A stretch of DNA of 64,000 bases from Pseudomonas sp. GM80 (GTDB taxonomy: Bacteria; Pseudomonadota; Gammaproteobacteria; Pseudomonadales; Pseudomonadaceae). Shown here in pieces: positions 40,483 to 51,471 of this stretch. The stretch is from the NCBI RefSeq assembly GCF_000282515.1, contig NZ_AKJD01000253.1, positions 1 to 64,000 on the forward strand, written 5' to 3'. Under the pieces are notes generated by a model. The model was not told the DNA's origin. It saw only the letters and a list, made by a program, of their open reading frames with translations, and ran no database searches. The translations under genes were made by a program, and so were the position numbers. How positions within the stretch are numbered: position 1 is the stretch's first letter; the number at the start of each line of letters is the position of its first letter.

Positions 40483-41964
40483 ATGAGCAAAGAAGTACTG
40501 CTGGTTGTTGAGTCGGTATCCAATGAAAAGGGCGTACCGGCAAGCGTAATTTTTGAAGCGCTGGAGCTGGCTTTGGCCACTGCTACCAAAAAGCGTTTTG
40601 AAGACGAAGTTGACCTGCGTGTGGAAATTAACCGCCACACCGGGGCATACGAAACTTTCCGTCGCTGGACGGTCGTTGAAGAGAATGATCTCGACGATCC
40701 GGCCATCGAAACCTGGCCGAGCAAGGTTGCTGAAACGCATCCGGGTGCCAACGTTGGCGACGTCGTCGAAGAAAAGATCGAATCCATCGAGTTCGGCCGC
40801 ATTGCTGCACAGACTGCCAAGCAAGTCATCGTGCAGAAAGTGCGTGAAGCCGAGCGCGCTCAAGTGGTCGACGCTTATCGCGAGCGCCTGGGAGAAATCA
40901 TCTCCGGCACCGTGAAAAAAGTCACCCGCGACAACGTGATCGTCGATCTGGGTAACAACGCTGAAGCGTTGCTGGCCCGTGAAGACATCATTTCTCGCGA
41001 AACCTTCCGTGTCGGCGTGCGTCTGCGTGCGCTGCTCAAGGAAATCCGCACCGAGAACCGCGGCCCGCAGCTGATCCTGTCGCGTACCGCGCCGGAAATG
41101 CTGATCGAGCTGTTCCGCATCGAAGTGCCGGAAATTGCTGAAGGCCTGATCGAAGTCATGGCTGCGTCCCGCGACCCGGGTTCGCGTGCCAAGATCGCCG
41201 TCCGCTCCAAGGACAAACGCATTGACCCACAAGGTGCTTGCATCGGTATGCGCGGTTCGCGCGTCCAGGCAGTGTCGGGTGAGTTGGGCGGTGAGCGTGT
41301 TGATATCGTTCTTTGGGACGACAACCCGGCTCAGTTCGTGATCAACGCCATGTCCCCGGCCGAGGTTGCGGCAATTATCGTTGACGAAGATGCCCATGCA
41401 ATGGACATCGCCGTTGGCGCAGACAATCTGGCTCAGGCCATCGGTCGCGGTGGTCAGAACGTGCGTCTGGCTAGCCAGTTGACTGGCTGGACCCTGAACG
41501 TGATGACCGAATCGGACATCCAGGCTAAGCAGCAAGCAGAAACCGGCGACATCCTGCGCAACTTCATCGACGAGCTGGAAGTCGACGAAGACCTGGCACA
41601 GGTGCTGGTAGATGAAGGCTTCACCAGCCTGGAAGAGATTGCCTACGTACCGTTGGAAGAAATGCTCAACATCGACGGCTTTGACGAAGATACCGTCAAC
41701 GAGCTTCGCGCTCGTGCCAAGGATCGTTTGTTGACCAAAGCCATCGCTACTGAGGAAAAGCTGGCAGACGCCCATCCGGCCGAAGACCTGCTCTCGCTTG
41801 AGGGTATGGACAAGGATTTGGCGATGGAACTGGCGGTGCGCGGCGTAATTACCCGCGAAGACCTGGCCGAGCAGTCTATTGACGACCTGCTCGACATCGA
41901 CGGCATTGACGATGATCGTGCCGGCAAGTTGATCATGGCCGCCCGAGCCCACTGGTTCGAGTAA
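40483..41964 (+). CDS. nusA: transcription termination/antitermination protein NusA
   Basis: A 493-residue NusA that binds RNA polymerase and RNA. It has an N-terminal RNAP-binding domain, an S1 domain ([20 protein letters not shown], from about residue 140), two KH domains ([38 protein letters not shown]), and two acidic C-terminal repeats as in E. coli. The ATG at 40483 begins [10 protein letters not shown]. It also probably autoregulates this operon, as known in E. coli. Confidence 0.97.
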   Translation: MSKEVLLVVESVSNEKGVPASVIFEALELALATATKKRFEDEVDLRVEINRHTGAYETFRRWTVVEENDLDDPAIETWPSKVAETHPGANVGDVVEEKIESIEFGRIAAQTAKQVIVQKVREAERAQVVDAYRERLGEIISGTVKKVTRDNVIVDLGNNAEALLAREDIISRETFRVGVRLRALLKEIRTENRGPQLILSRTAPEMLIELFRIEVPEIAEGLIEVMAASRDPGSRAKIAVRSKDKRIDPQGACIGMRGSRVQAVSGELGGERVDIVLWDDNPAQFVINAMSPAEVAAIIVDEDAHAMDIAVGADNLAQAIGRGGQNVRLASQLTGWTLNVMTESDIQAKQQAETGDILRNFIDELEVDEDLAQVLVDEGFTSLEEIAYVPLEEMLNIDGFDEDTVNELRARAKDRLLTKAIATEEKLADAHPAEDLLSLEGMDKDLAMELAVRGVITREDLAEQSIDDLLDIDGIDDDRAGKLIMAARAHWFE

Positions 41965-41991
41965 TTAGGCGCGGCCTGAGGAGAGAAGTGC

Positions 41992-44523
41992 ATGACGCAA
42001 GTCACGGTGAAACAACTGGCCGATGAGGTCAAAACACCGGTAGAGCGCCTGTTGCAGCAGATGCGTGAGGCAGGTCTGCCGCACACCGCCGCCGAAGAAA
42101 ATGTGACTGACAGTGAGAAGCAGTCCCTGCTGACTCACTTGAAAAGCAGCCACAAGGCGAAAGTGGAAGAACCACGCAAGATCACGCTGCAGCGTAAAAC
42201 CACCAGCACCCTGCGTGTTGCTGGCAGCAAGAGCATCAGCGTTGAAGTCCGCAAAAAGAAAGTTTTCGTACAGCGCAGCCCGGAAGAAATCGAAGCCGAG
42301 CGCAAGCGTGAACTGGATGAGCGTCGCGCAGTAGAAAATGCTGCCCGTCAGAAGGCTGAAGAAGAAGCCAAGCAACGCGCCGAAGTAGAAGCGCGTAACC
42401 AGCCTGCTGCTGCGCAGAACGCTAACAGCGCTGCCGTTGCGGCGCCGGTTGCCGCTGCAGAACCTGTACGCGAAAGCGCACCGGTCGCTGCCGCTGCTCC
42501 AGCGCCGTCTGCTGAAGTTCGCAACAAGCAGAACGAACAGCGCCGTCCGGACAAGCCACGTGCCGACGATAACAATCGTCGCAGCGGCGGTGGTGATGGC
42601 GAGCGCAAAAACGCTCCGCATCGCGCTTCGGTCAAAGAAAAAGCGCCGGCGCCACGTGTGGCACCACGCACTACCGACGAAGAAAGCGATGGCTTCCGTC
42701 GTGGTGGTCGCGGCAAGGCCAAGCTGAAGAAGCGCAACGCCCACGGTTTCCAGAGCCCAACCGGCCCTGTCGTGCGTGATGTGCAGATCGGCGAGACCAT
42801 CACTGTTGGCGATCTCGCCAATCAGATGTCGGTCAAGGCTGCTGAAATCATCAAGTTCATGTTCAAACTGGGTACTCCAGCGACCATCAACCAGGTGCTT
42901 GATCAGGAAACTGCTCAACTGGTAGCCGAAGAACTGGGCCACAAAGTGACCCTGGTCAGCGACACCGCCCTGGAAGATTCCCTGGCCGAGTCCCTGAAGT
43001 TTGAAGGCGAGTCGTTCTCCCGTGCGCCAGTCGTGACCGTAATGGGCCACGTTGACCACGGTAAAACTTCCCTGCTCGACTACATCCGTCGTGCCAAGGT
43101 AGCTGCTGGCGAAGCCGGTGGTATCACCCAGCACATCGGTGCGTACCACGTTGAAACCGAACGCGGCATGGTCACCTTCCTCGACACCCCGGGTCACGCC
43201 GCGTTTACCGCAATGCGTGCTCGTGGTGCCAAGGCGACTGACATCGTGATTCTGGTAGTTGCAGCGGACGACGGCGTGATGCCGCAGACCATTGAAGCTG
43301 TTCAGCATGCGGTAGCGGCTGGCGTGCCATTGGTTGTTGCAGTGAACAAAATCGACAAGCCGGGCGCCGATCTCGATCGCATCCGTAGCGAACTGTCGGT
43401 TCACGGCGTGACGTCTGAAGAGTGGGGCGGTGATACGCCGTTCGTACCGGTTTCGGCGAAAGTCGGTACTGGCGTCGACGAGCTGCTCGAAGCCGTTCTG
43501 CTGCAAGCTGAAGTTCTCGAACTGAAAGCAACCCCATCGGCTCCTGGTCGTGGTGTTGTGGTTGAATCGCGTCTCGACAAAGGTCGTGGCCCGGTTGCAA
43601 CCGTTCTGGTTCAAGACGGTACCCTGCGCCAAGGCGACATGGTCCTGGTCGGTTCGAACTATGGTCGTGTTCGCGCCATGCTCGACGAGAACGGCAAGCC
43701 AATCAAAGAAGCCGGTCCATCCATCCCTGTCGAGATCCTCGGCCTGGACGGTACCCCGGACGCTGGCGACGAGATGAGCGTAGTTGCTGACGAGAAGAAA
43801 GCCCGTGAAGTGGCTCTGTTCCGTCAAGGCAAGTTCCGCGAAGTCAAACTGGCTCGCGCTCATGCTGGCAAGCTGGAAAATATCTTCGAAAACATGGGTC
43901 AGGCCGAGAAGAAGACGCTCAACATCGTCCTCAAATCCGACGTCCGTGGTTCGCTGGAAGCGTTGAACGGTGCCTTGAATGGCCTGGGCAACGACGAAGT
44001 ACAAGTGCGCGTAGTCGGCGGCGGTGTCGGTGGTATCACCGAGTCCGACGCTAACCTGGCACTGGCTTCCAACGCTGTACTGTTCGGCTTCAACGTGCGT
44101 GCCGATGCTGGCGCACGCAAGATCGTCGAGCAGGAAGGTCTGGATATGCGTTACTACAACGTGATCTACGACATCATCGAAGACGTCAAGAAAGCCCTGA
44201 CCGGCATGCTCGGCAGCGATGTTCGCGAGAACATCCTGGGTGTGGCCGAAGTGCGTGACGTGTTCCGTTCGCCGAAGTTTGGCGCGATCGCTGGTTGCAT
44301 GGTGATCGAAGGTGTTGTGCACCGTAACCGTCCGATCCGTGTACTGCGTGAAGACATCGTTATCTTCGAAGGCGAGCTGGAATCCCTGCGCCGCTTCAAG
44401 GATGACGCTTCCGAAGTACGTGCCGGCATGGAATGCGGTATCGGCGTGAAGAGCTACAACGACGTCAAAGTCGGCGACAAGATCGAAGTCTTCGAGAAGG
44501 TTCAGGTTGCTCGCAGCCTCTAA
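41992..44523 (+). CDS. infB: translation initiation factor IF-2
   Basis: An 843-residue GTPase that places fMet-tRNA on the 30S subunit. A conserved N-terminal fold ([20 protein letters not shown]) is followed by a charged Ala/Arg/Glu-rich linker (about 100-250), then the G domain with [17 protein letters not shown] and NKID, and the C-terminal fMet-binding domain. The linker is the usual variable part. Internal starts giving shorter IF-2 forms are known in E. coli and not resolved here. Confidence 0.97.
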   Translation: MTQVTVKQLADEVKTPVERLLQQMREAGLPHTAAEENVTDSEKQSLLTHLKSSHKAKVEEPRKITLQRKTTSTLRVAGSKSISVEVRKKKVFVQRSPEEIEAERKRELDERRAVENAARQKAEEEAKQRAEVEARNQPAAAQNANSAAVAAPVAAAEPVRESAPVAAAAPAPSAEVRNKQNEQRRPDKPRADDNNRRSGGGDGERKNAPHRASVKEKAPAPRVAPRTTDEESDGFRRGGRGKAKLKKRNAHGFQSPTGPVVRDVQIGETITVGDLANQMSVKAAEIIKFMFKLGTPATINQVLDQETAQLVAEELGHKVTLVSDTALEDSLAESLKFEGESFSRAPVVTVMGHVDHGKTSLLDYIRRAKVAAGEAGGITQHIGAYHVETERGMVTFLDTPGHAAFTAMRARGAKATDIVILVVAADDGVMPQTIEAVQHAVAAGVPLVVAVNKIDKPGADLDRIRSELSVHGVTSEEWGGDTPFVPVSAKVGTGVDELLEAVLLQAEVLELKATPSAPGRGVVVESRLDKGRGPVATVLVQDGTLRQGDMVLVGSNYGRVRAMLDENGKPIKEAGPSIPVEILGLDGTPDAGDEMSVVADEKKAREVALFRQGKFREVKLARAHAGKLENIFENMGQAEKKTLNIVLKSDVRGSLEALNGALNGLGNDEVQVRVVGGGVGGITESDANLALASNAVLFGFNVRADAGARKIVEQEGLDMRYYNVIYDIIEDVKKALTGMLGSDVRENILGVAEVRDVFRSPKFGAIAGCMVIEGVVHRNRPIRVLREDIVIFEGELESLRRFKDDASEVRAGMECGIGVKSYNDVKVGDKIEVFEKVQVARSL

Positions 44524-44594
44524 CTCGCGCACTTCAGGAGCCGTGATGGTCGGCCGCACTCAAGGGTGTGGCGCATCACCCGGACTCTAAACGC

Positions 44595-44629
44595 AACGCC
44601 CGGTCTGGCTTTTGTCAGGCCGGGCGTTT
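44595..44629 (+). terminator. hairpin between infB and rbfA
   Basis: AACGCCCGG and CCGGGCGTT pair around TCTGGCTTTTGTCAGG, which can itself pair (CTGGC... opposite GTCAGG). The T run is minimal (GTTTG), so it may attenuate or protect the mRNA rather than terminate fully. The 160-base spacer holds no gene. Confidence 0.45.
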
Positions 44630-44683
44630 GCCGCTTTCAGACCTGGCGGGTTTCACCGCCTGGCAGTAACAGGTAACAAAATC

Positions 44684-45085
44684 ATGGCAAAAGAATACAG
44701 CCGTACCCAACGTATCGGCGATCAGATGCAGCGCGAGCTGGCCCAACTGATCCGTCGTGAAGTCAAAGATCCACGTGTGGGTCTGGTCACCATTACCGCT
44801 GTGGAAGTCAGCCGTGACGTCGGTCACGCAAAGATTTTCATCACCGTGATGGGGCAGGACAACGCTGAAGACATCGCGCAAAGCATCAAGGTGCTCAATT
44901 CCGCCGCAGGTTTCCTGCGCATGCAACTGGCCCGCGAAATGAAGCTGCGCAGCGTGCCGCAACTGCACTTCCACTACGACGAATCCGTCGTTCGTGGTGC
45001 GCATTTGTCGGCGCTGATCGAGCGTGCGGTGGCTGAAGACAATCAGCATCCGGTCGCTGCTGAACCTGAAGACACCAAGGAGTAA
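44684..45085 (+). CDS. rbfA: 30S ribosome-binding factor RbfA
   Basis: A 133-residue KH-like protein acting on the 5' end of 16S rRNA during 30S assembly. It shows [39 protein letters not shown] and [18 protein letters not shown] 44684 is the family start; longer in-frame extension lies in the infB-rbfA spacer. truB follows five bases after the stop. Confidence 0.96.
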   Translation: MAKEYSRTQRIGDQMQRELAQLIRREVKDPRVGLVTITAVEVSRDVGHAKIFITVMGQDNAEDIAQSIKVLNSAAGFLRMQLAREMKLRSVPQLHFHYDESVVRGAHLSALIERAVAEDNQHPVAAEPEDTKE

Positions 45086-45089
45086 TTCG

Positions 45090-46007
45090 GTGGCTCAGGT
45101 CAAACGTATCCGTCGTAACGTCAGCGGCATCATCCTGCTCGACAAGCCGCTGGGGTTCACCTCCAACGCCGCGTTGCAGAAGGTTCGCTGGTTGCTCAAC
45201 GCCGAGAAGGCCGGTCACACCGGCAGCCTCGATCCGCTGGCCACTGGCGTCTTGCCGCTGTGCTTTGGCGAGGCGACCAAGTTCTCGCAATACCTGCTCG
45301 ATTCCGACAAGGCTTATGAAACCCTCGCGCAACTGGGCAAGACCACCACCACGGCGGATGCCGAAGGTGAGGTTTTGCAGGAGCGCCCGGTGACCGTTGG
45401 TCGCGCCGATGTCGAAGCGGCATTGCCGAAATTTCGTGGGCAAATCAGTCAGATACCGCCGATGTACTCGGCACTCAAGCGTGATGGCCAGCCGCTGTAC
45501 AAGTTGGCTCGTGCAGGCGAAGTAGTGGAGCGTGAACCGCGTTCTGTTACTATTGCGCGCTTGGAATTACTGGCCTTCGAAGGTGATACTGCGCGCCTTG
45601 CGGTGGATTGCAGCAAAGGCACCTATATTCGCACCCTGGTGGAGGATATCGGTGAGCAACTCGGTTGTGGTGCGTACGTCGCTGAATTGCGCCGTACCCA
45701 GGCCGGGCCTTTCACCCTGGCGCAGACCGTGACCCTCGAAGAGCTTGAAGCGGTACATGCCGAAGGCGGCAACGAAGCGGTGGATCGCTTCCTGATGCCA
45801 TCGGACAGCGGCCTGCAGGATTGGCCGTTGCTGCACTTCTCCGAAGCGAGCGCGTTCTACTGGCTCAACGGCCAGCCGGTACGTGCCCCGGATGCTCCGA
45901 AGTTCGGCATGGTGCGGGTACAGGATCACAATGGTCGCTTCATCGGTATCGGTGAAGTGAGCGAAGACGGGCGCATCGCGCCACGTCGTTTGATTCGGTC
46001 AGAATGA
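45090..46007 (+). CDS. truB: tRNA pseudouridine-55 synthase TruB
   Basis: A 305-residue enzyme forming pseudouridine 55 in the T loop of tRNAs. Catalytic Asp48 lies in [20 protein letters not shown]. The RNA-contacting segments [15 protein letters not shown] and [15 protein letters not shown] and a C-terminal PUA domain are present. The start is GTG 45090 with AAGGAG seven bases upstream; the ATG at 45024 lies inside rbfA. Confidence 0.95.
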   Translation: MAQVKRIRRNVSGIILLDKPLGFTSNAALQKVRWLLNAEKAGHTGSLDPLATGVLPLCFGEATKFSQYLLDSDKAYETLAQLGKTTTTADAEGEVLQERPVTVGRADVEAALPKFRGQISQIPPMYSALKRDGQPLYKLARAGEVVEREPRSVTIARLELLAFEGDTARLAVDCSKGTYIRTLVEDIGEQLGCGAYVAELRRTQAGPFTLAQTVTLEELEAVHAEGGNEAVDRFLMPSDSGLQDWPLLHFSEASAFYWLNGQPVRAPDAPKFGMVRVQDHNGRFIGIGEVSEDGRIAPRRLIRSE

Positions 46008-46149
46008 CCGGAACCGGCCTGTGTCACAGCAGGTCGGCGAGTGTGGCTGTTAACAGGCACGGTCACGACTCATTTATAGATACAGGGATTTGTCCCTGGC
46101 CTGTTGAAGCTGTTTCCCTGAAACAGTTTCCTGATAAAAGGATTGCCTC

Positions 46150-46419
46150 ATGGCTCTCGACGTTCAAGAAAAAGCTCAAATCGTTGCTGACTACCAGCAA
46201 GCTGTTGGTGACACTGGTTCGCCAGAGGTGCAAGTTGCACTGCTGACCCACAACATCAACAAGCTGCAAGGTCACTTCAAGGCCAACGGTAAAGATCACC
46301 ACTCCCGTCGTGGTCTGATCCGCATGGTAAACCAGCGTCGCAAGCTGCTGGACTACCTGAAAGGCAAGGATCTGGGTCGTTATCAGACTCTGATCGGTCG
46401 CCTGGGTCTGCGTCGCTAA
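46150..46419 (+). CDS. rpsO: 30S ribosomal protein S15
   Basis: An 89-residue S15 that binds the 16S central domain. It contains [20 protein letters not shown], the [20 protein letters not shown] signature and the C-terminal [13 protein letters not shown]. In E. coli S15 represses its own translation through a leader pseudoknot, and a 142-base leader is available here. pnp follows 193 bases later. Confidence 0.98.
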   Translation: MALDVQEKAQIVADYQQAVGDTGSPEVQVALLTHNINKLQGHFKANGKDHHSRRGLIRMVNQRRKLLDYLKGKDLGRYQTLIGRLGLRR

Positions 46420-46612
46420 TCAGCGATTGCGCTATGAGGTTGGTTGTCTGTCGGACGTCTGCGGTTTACCGCCGGCGGCTTGCAGGCTCCCAGCCTCAAG
46501 TTTTATCTGGATACACGTTTTACCCTGGACAGGCGTTGGGCCGATTCCCGACATTGCCCAAGAATTCGCAAGAAACCAGTTCCCCCAAGAGCCACAAAGA
46601 AGGTAGGACACC

Positions 46613-48718
46613 GTGAACCCGGTAATCAAAAAATTCCAGTTCGGTCAATCGACCGTTACCCTCGAGACTGGCCGTATCGCCCGTCAGGCCTCCGGCGCAG
46701 TATTGGTCACCGTTGACGACGACGTCAGCGTGTTGGTGACTGTAGTCGGTGCAAAACAAGCCGATCCAGGCAAGGGCTTCTTCCCTCTGTCGGTTCACTA
46801 CCAGGAAAAGACTTACGCTGCCGGTAAGATCCCTGGCGGTTTCTTCAAGCGTGAAGGCCGTCCTTCCGAAAAAGAAACCCTGACTTCCCGACTGATCGAC
46901 CGTCCGATCCGTCCGCTGTTCCCAGAAGGCTTCATGAACGAAGTGCAGGTTGTCTGCACCGTCGTTTCCACCAGCAAGAAGACCGATCCGGACATCGCTG
47001 CGATGATCGGTACCTCGGCTGCCCTGGCGATCTCGGGCATCCCGTTTGACGGCCCGATCGGCGCTGCTCGCGTTGCTTTCCACGAAAGCACCGGTTACCT
47101 GCTGAACCCGACTTACGAGCAGCAAGCTGCTTCGAGCCTGGACATGGTCGTTGCCGGTACTTCCGACGCCGTCCTGATGGTTGAATCGGAAGCCAAAGAG
47201 CTGACCGAAGACCAGATGCTGGGCGCGGTACTGTTTGCTCACGACGAGTTCCAGGTGGTGATCAACGCCGTCAAAGAACTGGCCGCTGAAGCTGCCAAGC
47301 CAACCTGGAACTGGGCTCCTGCGCCAGAAGCCACCGAACTGCTGGGCGCTATCCGTGCCGAGTTCGGCGACGCGATCTCCCAGGCTTACACCATTACCAT
47401 CAAGGCCGACCGTTACGCTCGCCTGGGTGAGCTGAAGGATCAGGTGGTTGCCAAGCTGTCCGGTGAAGAAGGCCAGCCTTCCTCCAGCGAAGTCAAAGCT
47501 GCTTTCGGCGAAATCGAATACCGCACCGTTCGGGAAAACATCGTTAACGGCAAGCCACGTATCGACGGTCGCGACACCAAAACCGTACGTCCGCTGAACA
47601 TCGAAGTCGGCGTTCTGCCGAAGACTCACGGTTCGGCGCTGTTCACCCGTGGTGAAACCCAGGCTCTGGTTGTCGCGACTCTGGGTACTGCCCGTGACGC
47701 ACAGCTGCTGGACACCCTGGAAGGCGAGAAAAAAGACCCGTTCATGCTGCACTACAACTTCCCTCCGTTCTCGGTGGGCGAGTGTGGTCGCATGGGTGGC
47801 GCTGGTCGTCGTGAAATCGGTCACGGCCGTCTGGCCCGTCGTTCGGTTTCGGCCATGCTGCCAGCCGCTGACGTGTTCCCGTACACCATCCGTGTGGTTT
47901 CGGAAATCACCGAATCCAACGGTTCGAGCTCGATGGCTTCCGTTTGCGGCGCTTCCCTGGCCCTGATGGACGCTGGTGTGCCGATGAAGGCGCCGGTTGC
48001 CGGTATCGCCATGGGTCTGGTTAAAGAAGGCGAGAAATTCGCCGTCCTGACCGACATCCTTGGTGACGAAGACCACCTGGGCGACATGGACTTCAAAGTA
48101 GCCGGTACCGCCAAAGGTGTTACCGCGCTGCAGATGGACATCAAGATCAAAGGCATCACCGAAGAAATCATGGAGATCGCTCTGGGCCAAGCCCTGGAAG
48201 CGCGCCTGAACATCCTCGGTCAGATGAACCAGATCATCGGCCAGTCGCGTACCGAACTGTCGGCCAACGCTCCGACCATGATCGCGATGAAAATCGACAC
48301 CGACAAGATCCGTGACGTTATCGGTAAAGGTGGCGCGACCATCCGTGCGATCTGCGAAGAAACCAAGGCTTCGATCGACATCGAAGACGACGGTTCGATC
48401 AAGATCTTCGGCGAAACCAAGGAAGCTGCTGAAGCTGCACGTCAGCGCGTTCTGGGCATCACCGCTGAAGCCGAGATCGGCAAGATCTACGTGGGCAAGG
48501 TTGAGCGCATCGTCGACTTCGGCGCATTCGTCAACATCCTGCCGGGCAAGGACGGTCTGGTGCACATCTCGATGCTGAGCGACGCTCGCGTAGAGAAAGT
48601 GACCGACATCCTGAAAGAAGGCCAGGAAGTGGAAGTGCTGGTACTGGACGTGGACAACCGCGGCCGTATCAAGCTGTCCATCAAAGACGTGGCAGCTGCA
48701 AAGGCTTCGGGCGTTTAA
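46613..48718 (+). CDS. pnp: polyribonucleotide nucleotidyltransferase (PNPase)
   Basis: A 701-residue 3'-5' phosphorolytic exoribonuclease and degradosome component. Two RNase PH-like domains (the second with [20 protein letters not shown] near residue 379) are followed by a KH domain ([19 protein letters not shown]) and an S1 domain ([20 protein letters not shown]). It starts with GTG at 46613. In E. coli an RNase III-cut leader hairpin autoregulates pnp; the rpsO-pnp spacer here is long enough for one, but I did not resolve it. Confidence 0.97.
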   Translation: MNPVIKKFQFGQSTVTLETGRIARQASGAVLVTVDDDVSVLVTVVGAKQADPGKGFFPLSVHYQEKTYAAGKIPGGFFKREGRPSEKETLTSRLIDRPIRPLFPEGFMNEVQVVCTVVSTSKKTDPDIAAMIGTSAALAISGIPFDGPIGAARVAFHESTGYLLNPTYEQQAASSLDMVVAGTSDAVLMVESEAKELTEDQMLGAVLFAHDEFQVVINAVKELAAEAAKPTWNWAPAPEATELLGAIRAEFGDAISQAYTITIKADRYARLGELKDQVVAKLSGEEGQPSSSEVKAAFGEIEYRTVRENIVNGKPRIDGRDTKTVRPLNIEVGVLPKTHGSALFTRGETQALVVATLGTARDAQLLDTLEGEKKDPFMLHYNFPPFSVGECGRMGGAGRREIGHGRLARRSVSAMLPAADVFPYTIRVVSEITESNGSSSMASVCGASLALMDAGVPMKAPVAGIAMGLVKEGEKFAVLTDILGDEDHLGDMDFKVAGTAKGVTALQMDIKIKGITEEIMEIALGQALEARLNILGQMNQIIGQSRTELSANAPTMIAMKIDTDKIRDVIGKGGATIRAICEETKASIDIEDDGSIKIFGETKEAAEAARQRVLGITAEAEIGKIYVGKVERIVDFGAFVNILPGKDGLVHISMLSDARVEKVTDILKEGQEVEVLVLDVDNRGRIKLSIKDVAAAKASGV

Positions 48719-48745
48719 TTACCCCAAGGCTTTAGCGCAATGAAA

Positions 48746-48781
48746 ATGCCCCGCCGTGAAAACGGCGGGGCATTTTTTTTG
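48746..48781 (+). terminator. pnp terminator
   Basis: ATGCCCCGCCGT pairs with ACGGCGGGGCAT around GAAA, followed by eight T. It ends the rimP-pnp cluster. Confidence 0.92.
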
Positions 48782-48798
48782 TCTGGCATAAAGCAATT

Positions 48799-48928
48799 GT
48801 GGCGAGGGGATTTATCCCCGTTCGGCTGCGCAGCAGTCGTAAAACCAGACACTGCGGACTGCCTGAAACACCGAGGTGTTGGATTCACGGCCGCTGCGCT
48901 GCCGAACGGGGATAAATCCCCTCGCCAC
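48799..48928. repeat. REPIN, GTGGCGAGG family, copy 2
   Basis: Inverted GTGGCGAGGGGATTTATCCC arms, extended by CGTTCGGCTGCGCAGCAG, flank about 50 bases of core. It lies between the pnp terminator and tRNA-Thr. Confidence 0.9.
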
Positions 48929-49008
48929 AAATGGGAGTTTCAAGAGATAACCATCAGGCAACCCACAAATTTGCCGCAGCACACGACCGGTGCTAGGTTT
49001 AGCCCACC

Positions 49009-49084
49009 GCCCGTGTAGCTCAGCCGGTAGAGCAGCGCACTCGTAACGCGAAGGTCGCAGGTTCGATTCCTGTCTCGGGCACCA
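49009..49084 (+). tRNA. tRNA-Thr (CGT)
   Basis: 76 nucleotides with encoded CCA. Acceptor GCCCGTG pairs with CTCGGGC with one wobble, the D arm is GCTC/GAGC, the T arm GCAGG...CCTGT, and the loop CTCGTAA gives anticodon CGT. The last anticodon-stem pair is A31 opposite C39, and G27 faces A43. Confidence 0.93.
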
Positions 49085-49090
49085 ACCTCT

Positions 49091-49585
49091 TTATTTCACC
49101 TTGCGGCTCAGGTCCTCGACGGTACGTTTGAGCTGATCCATAGCCCGATCCTGATCATTGATCTTCTGTTTCAGATTGGAAATCTCACTGCTGCTCGAGC
49201 TTGAGCTCGAACCGCTGTTGCGCTTGAGGTCTTCGACCTGACGACCGAGCGTGTCCAGCTCACGATCCTGGTCCTTGATCTTGTTCTTCAGATCATCGAT
49301 ATCCCTGCTGCTGGAGTTTGAGCTCGAACCGCCGCTGCGCTTGAGGTCTTCGATCTGGCGCGATTGCTCGCTGATCGTGTCACGCATTTTTTTCAGTTCA
49401 TCGATGCTGATATCACTTCTGATCACCACGTCTTTGCCGTAATCGTTGTGAATCAGCGAAACCTTGTCGCCGTAGGACGGGCTGCTGGAGCTCAGCTCAA
49501 CCGCCATCGCGGTGGCGGGAAGCGCCAAAACGGCAAACAGCGTGGTAGCGGACACAACAGAAGAGATTTTTGAAAAGCTGCGCAT
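49091..49585 (-). CDS. exported coiled-coil protein with serine-rich linkers
   Basis: A 164-residue protein. A signal peptide (about residues 1-28, ending ATAMA) is followed by a short beta-like segment, then three coiled-coil blocks joined by two Ser-rich linkers (GGSSSNSSS and SGSSSSSSSS). The blocks repeat a unit of about 43 residues (IEDLKR...IDDLKNKIKDQDRE; VEDLKR...ISNLKQKINDQDRA). No lipobox is present. ATG 49585 is preferred because it begins the signal peptide (MRSFSKISS). Function unknown; a periplasmic structural or oligomeric role is possible. Confidence 0.72.
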   Translation of the reverse strand: MRSFSKISSVVSATTLFAVLALPATAMAVELSSSSPSYGDKVSLIHNDYGKDVVIRSDISIDELKKMRDTISEQSRQIEDLKRSGGSSSNSSSRDIDDLKNKIKDQDRELDTLGRQVEDLKRNSGSSSSSSSSEISNLKQKINDQDRAMDQLKRTVEDLSRKVK

Positions 49586-49862
49586 CACTGGTTTTCCTTG
49601 TGAACAGCGAAGATGAGTGCCGAACTGGCACATCGCTATGACTGGAAAAGTGCATTTATGTTCCGCAGGTCAACTTTTTGTGCGAGAGATGTAAAGAGCC
49701 GTGTAATTCGTCATGCAAACGTCCTATATTCGGTGCCTGCATGAGCATCGCTTAGCAGTTTTCAGATGATCCCGAATGGTTCCGAAGGCCGGACAAATCC
49801 GCGTCAGAGAGATCCTTGATGATCCAGATCCATCCTCCATTCTTACGATCAACGAGAACGCC

Positions 49863-50162
49863 ATGACCGAACTAACTCAAGAGCAACGTCACGAACAAGC
49901 GCTGGAAAAGTACATTCTGGACGTACCGGACCTGAAGGACGAGATCAAGGACCTGAGTCCTGATGATCAAAAAGATCAGATCCAGTGGGCCTTCGAAGAC
50001 GAAGCCGAAGCTCAGGGCCTGCAGCCGTGGGAGCTGACGCTCAAGTACACGAGCACGCCGGAGGAGTTCGAGGCGCAGCGCCTCGTGCTGCACAAAGAGG
50101 CGGCCGAAGTACTGGGTGTCGAGTGGGATGAGTACTGCGAGATGAACAATCTGGTGGTCTGA
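49863..50162 (+). CDS. small acidic protein, DUF6388-like
   Basis: A 99-residue soluble acidic protein with no signal peptide: MTELTQEQRHEQALEKYILD, AFEDEAEAQGLQPWELTLKY and LHKEAAEVLGVEWDEYCEMN. It resembles the Pseudomonas DUF6388 family of unknown function, named from memory of the conserved FEDEAEA and GLxPWEL segments. The ATG at 49863 is preferred over an upstream extension lacking family character. A terminator follows. Confidence 0.72.
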   Translation: MTELTQEQRHEQALEKYILDVPDLKDEIKDLSPDDQKDQIQWAFEDEAEAQGLQPWELTLKYTSTPEEFEAQRLVLHKEAAEVLGVEWDEYCEMNNLVV

Positions 50163-50164
50163 AA

Positions 50165-50199
50165 CAAAAACGCCAGCCTCAACCGGGCTGGCGTTTTTT
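50165..50199. terminator. bidirectional terminator between DUF6388-like gene and nadC
   Basis: CGCCAGCC and GGCTGGCG pair around TCAACCG, with A-rich sequence on the left and a T run on the right, serving the two convergent genes. Confidence 0.85.
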
Positions 50200-50212
50200 A
50201 TTGCGCGAAGCC

Positions 50213-51061
50213 TCAGAGGCTCAAGCGCATCGACAGATCGACGGCTTTGACATCCTTGGTCATCGCGCCGATCGAGATGTAATCCACCCCGGTTTCAGCG
50301 ATTGGCAACAGCGTGCTCTCGTTGATGCCACCACTGGCCTCCAGTTTCGCCTTGCCGCCGTTCAGGCGCACGGCTTCGCGCATGTCATCCAGGCTCAGTT
50401 CGTCGAGCATGATGATGTCGGCGCCGGCCGCCAGCGCTTCCTTCAGTTCTTCCAGGCTTTCCACTTCGATTTCCACCGGTTTGCCCGGCGCGATCTTGTG
50501 CGCGGCGGCAATGGCTTGCGGGATGCCGCCGCTGGCTGCGATGTGGTTTTCCTTGATCAGGAAGGCATCGTACAGACCGATGCGGTGGTTGTGGCAGCCG
50601 CCGCAGGTTACTGCGTATTTCTGCGCCAGGCGCAGGCCCGGCAGGGTTTTACGGGTATCGAGCAGCTTGACGTCAGTAGCGCCGACGAAGTCTGCGAGGT
50701 ACTGCGCGCGCGTGGCCACACCTGATAGCAGTTGCAGGAAGTTCAGCGCACTGCGCTCACCGGTCAGCAGCGAGCGCGCCGGGCCTTCCAGATGAAACAG
50801 CGGCTGATTGGGTTTGACCCGCTCGCCATCGACCACTTGCCAATGCACCGCGACGCGCGGATCGAGCTGACGGAACACCGCATCGACCCACGCGGTGCCA
50901 CAGATGACTGCCTCGTCGCGGGTGATGATGGTGGCTTTGGCCAGACGTTCGGCCGGGATCAGTTGCGCGGTGATGTCGCCGCTGCCGACGTCTTCGAGTA
51001 ACGCACGGCGCACGTTGGCTTCGATTTCGGCGGTCAAATCGGCGAGACGTAGATTCGGCAT
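50213..51061 (-). CDS. nadC: nicotinate-nucleotide pyrophosphorylase (carboxylating)
   Basis: A 282-residue quinolinate phosphoribosyltransferase of de novo NAD synthesis. Signatures are [14 protein letters not shown], the RTAL-like block [36 protein letters not shown] and [18 protein letters not shown] 51061 ([10 protein letters not shown]) is the family start; the open frame upstream is not conserved-looking. In PAO1 nadC also neighbours the DUF1631-ampD-ampE group. Confidence 0.96.
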   Translation of the reverse strand: MPNLRLADLTAEIEANVRRALLEDVGSGDITAQLIPAERLAKATIITRDEAVICGTAWVDAVFRQLDPRVAVHWQVVDGERVKPNQPLFHLEGPARSLLTGERSALNFLQLLSGVATRAQYLADFVGATDVKLLDTRKTLPGLRLAQKYAVTCGGCHNHRIGLYDAFLIKENHIAASGGIPQAIAAAHKIAPGKPVEIEVESLEELKEALAAGADIIMLDELSLDDMREAVRLNGGKAKLEASGGINESTLLPIAETGVDYISIGAMTKDVKAVDLSMRLSL

Positions 51062-51471
51062 AACGGGCTCCACAAACAAAGTGGTTCGATTATAGGGGCA
51101 TGGCATCGGCCAACCCAAGGCGAGAACTCGCGTGCTTGACTGCATCCGGTCGAATTTCTTTGAGCAAACACCCGGCGAGCGTGGTCTGTGCAAGGTACCG
51201 GTACCTAGGGGAAACCCTGACGGCTATAGATTCGGGGACATCTTTTGCAAGATAATCCGCCTTGCATTTGACGTCATAGCTTTGACGTAAAGGCTGGATC
51301 TGCCGAATGACGCCGAGAGGCGCGAGGCTGATTGCAATCAGGCTCGTTCCACCGTTACTGCGCTGACAGACAGGACGCGAGCGCGAGCAGGCTCACTCCT
51401 ACACAGGGAATCGTGTTGCCGCTGCGCACTCGATGTTCTGCCAAGAAGAATCACCGTTTCAGGAGGCTTGG
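51062..51471. other. 410-base gene-free spacer between nadC and the DUF1631 gene
   Basis: No convincing gene is present. It holds two perfect 14-base palindromes, AGGTACCGGTACCT (51193-51206) and CTGATTGCAATCAG (51328-51341), a direct repeat TTGACGT around 51268-51285, and a single REP-like sequence at 51376-51402 (GCGAGCAGGCTCACTCCTAC). Divergent promoters for the two flanking genes must lie here but were not assigned. Confidence 0.55.
51376..51402. repeat. solo REP sequence of a third type
   Basis: GCGCGAGCAGGCTCACTCCTACA matches, in inverse orientation, the GTAGGAGTGAGCCTGCTCGC repeat of fluorescent pseudomonads. Only one arm is present. Confidence 0.6.

Noticed and set aside
41965-44559. 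864-codon open frame antisense to infB
   Set aside because: infB domains are complete on the plus strand, and the antisense product has low-complexity composition and no start-site support.
46520-48565. 681-codon open frame antisense to pnp
   Set aside because: Shadow of pnp, with no ribosome-binding site or recognisable domain.
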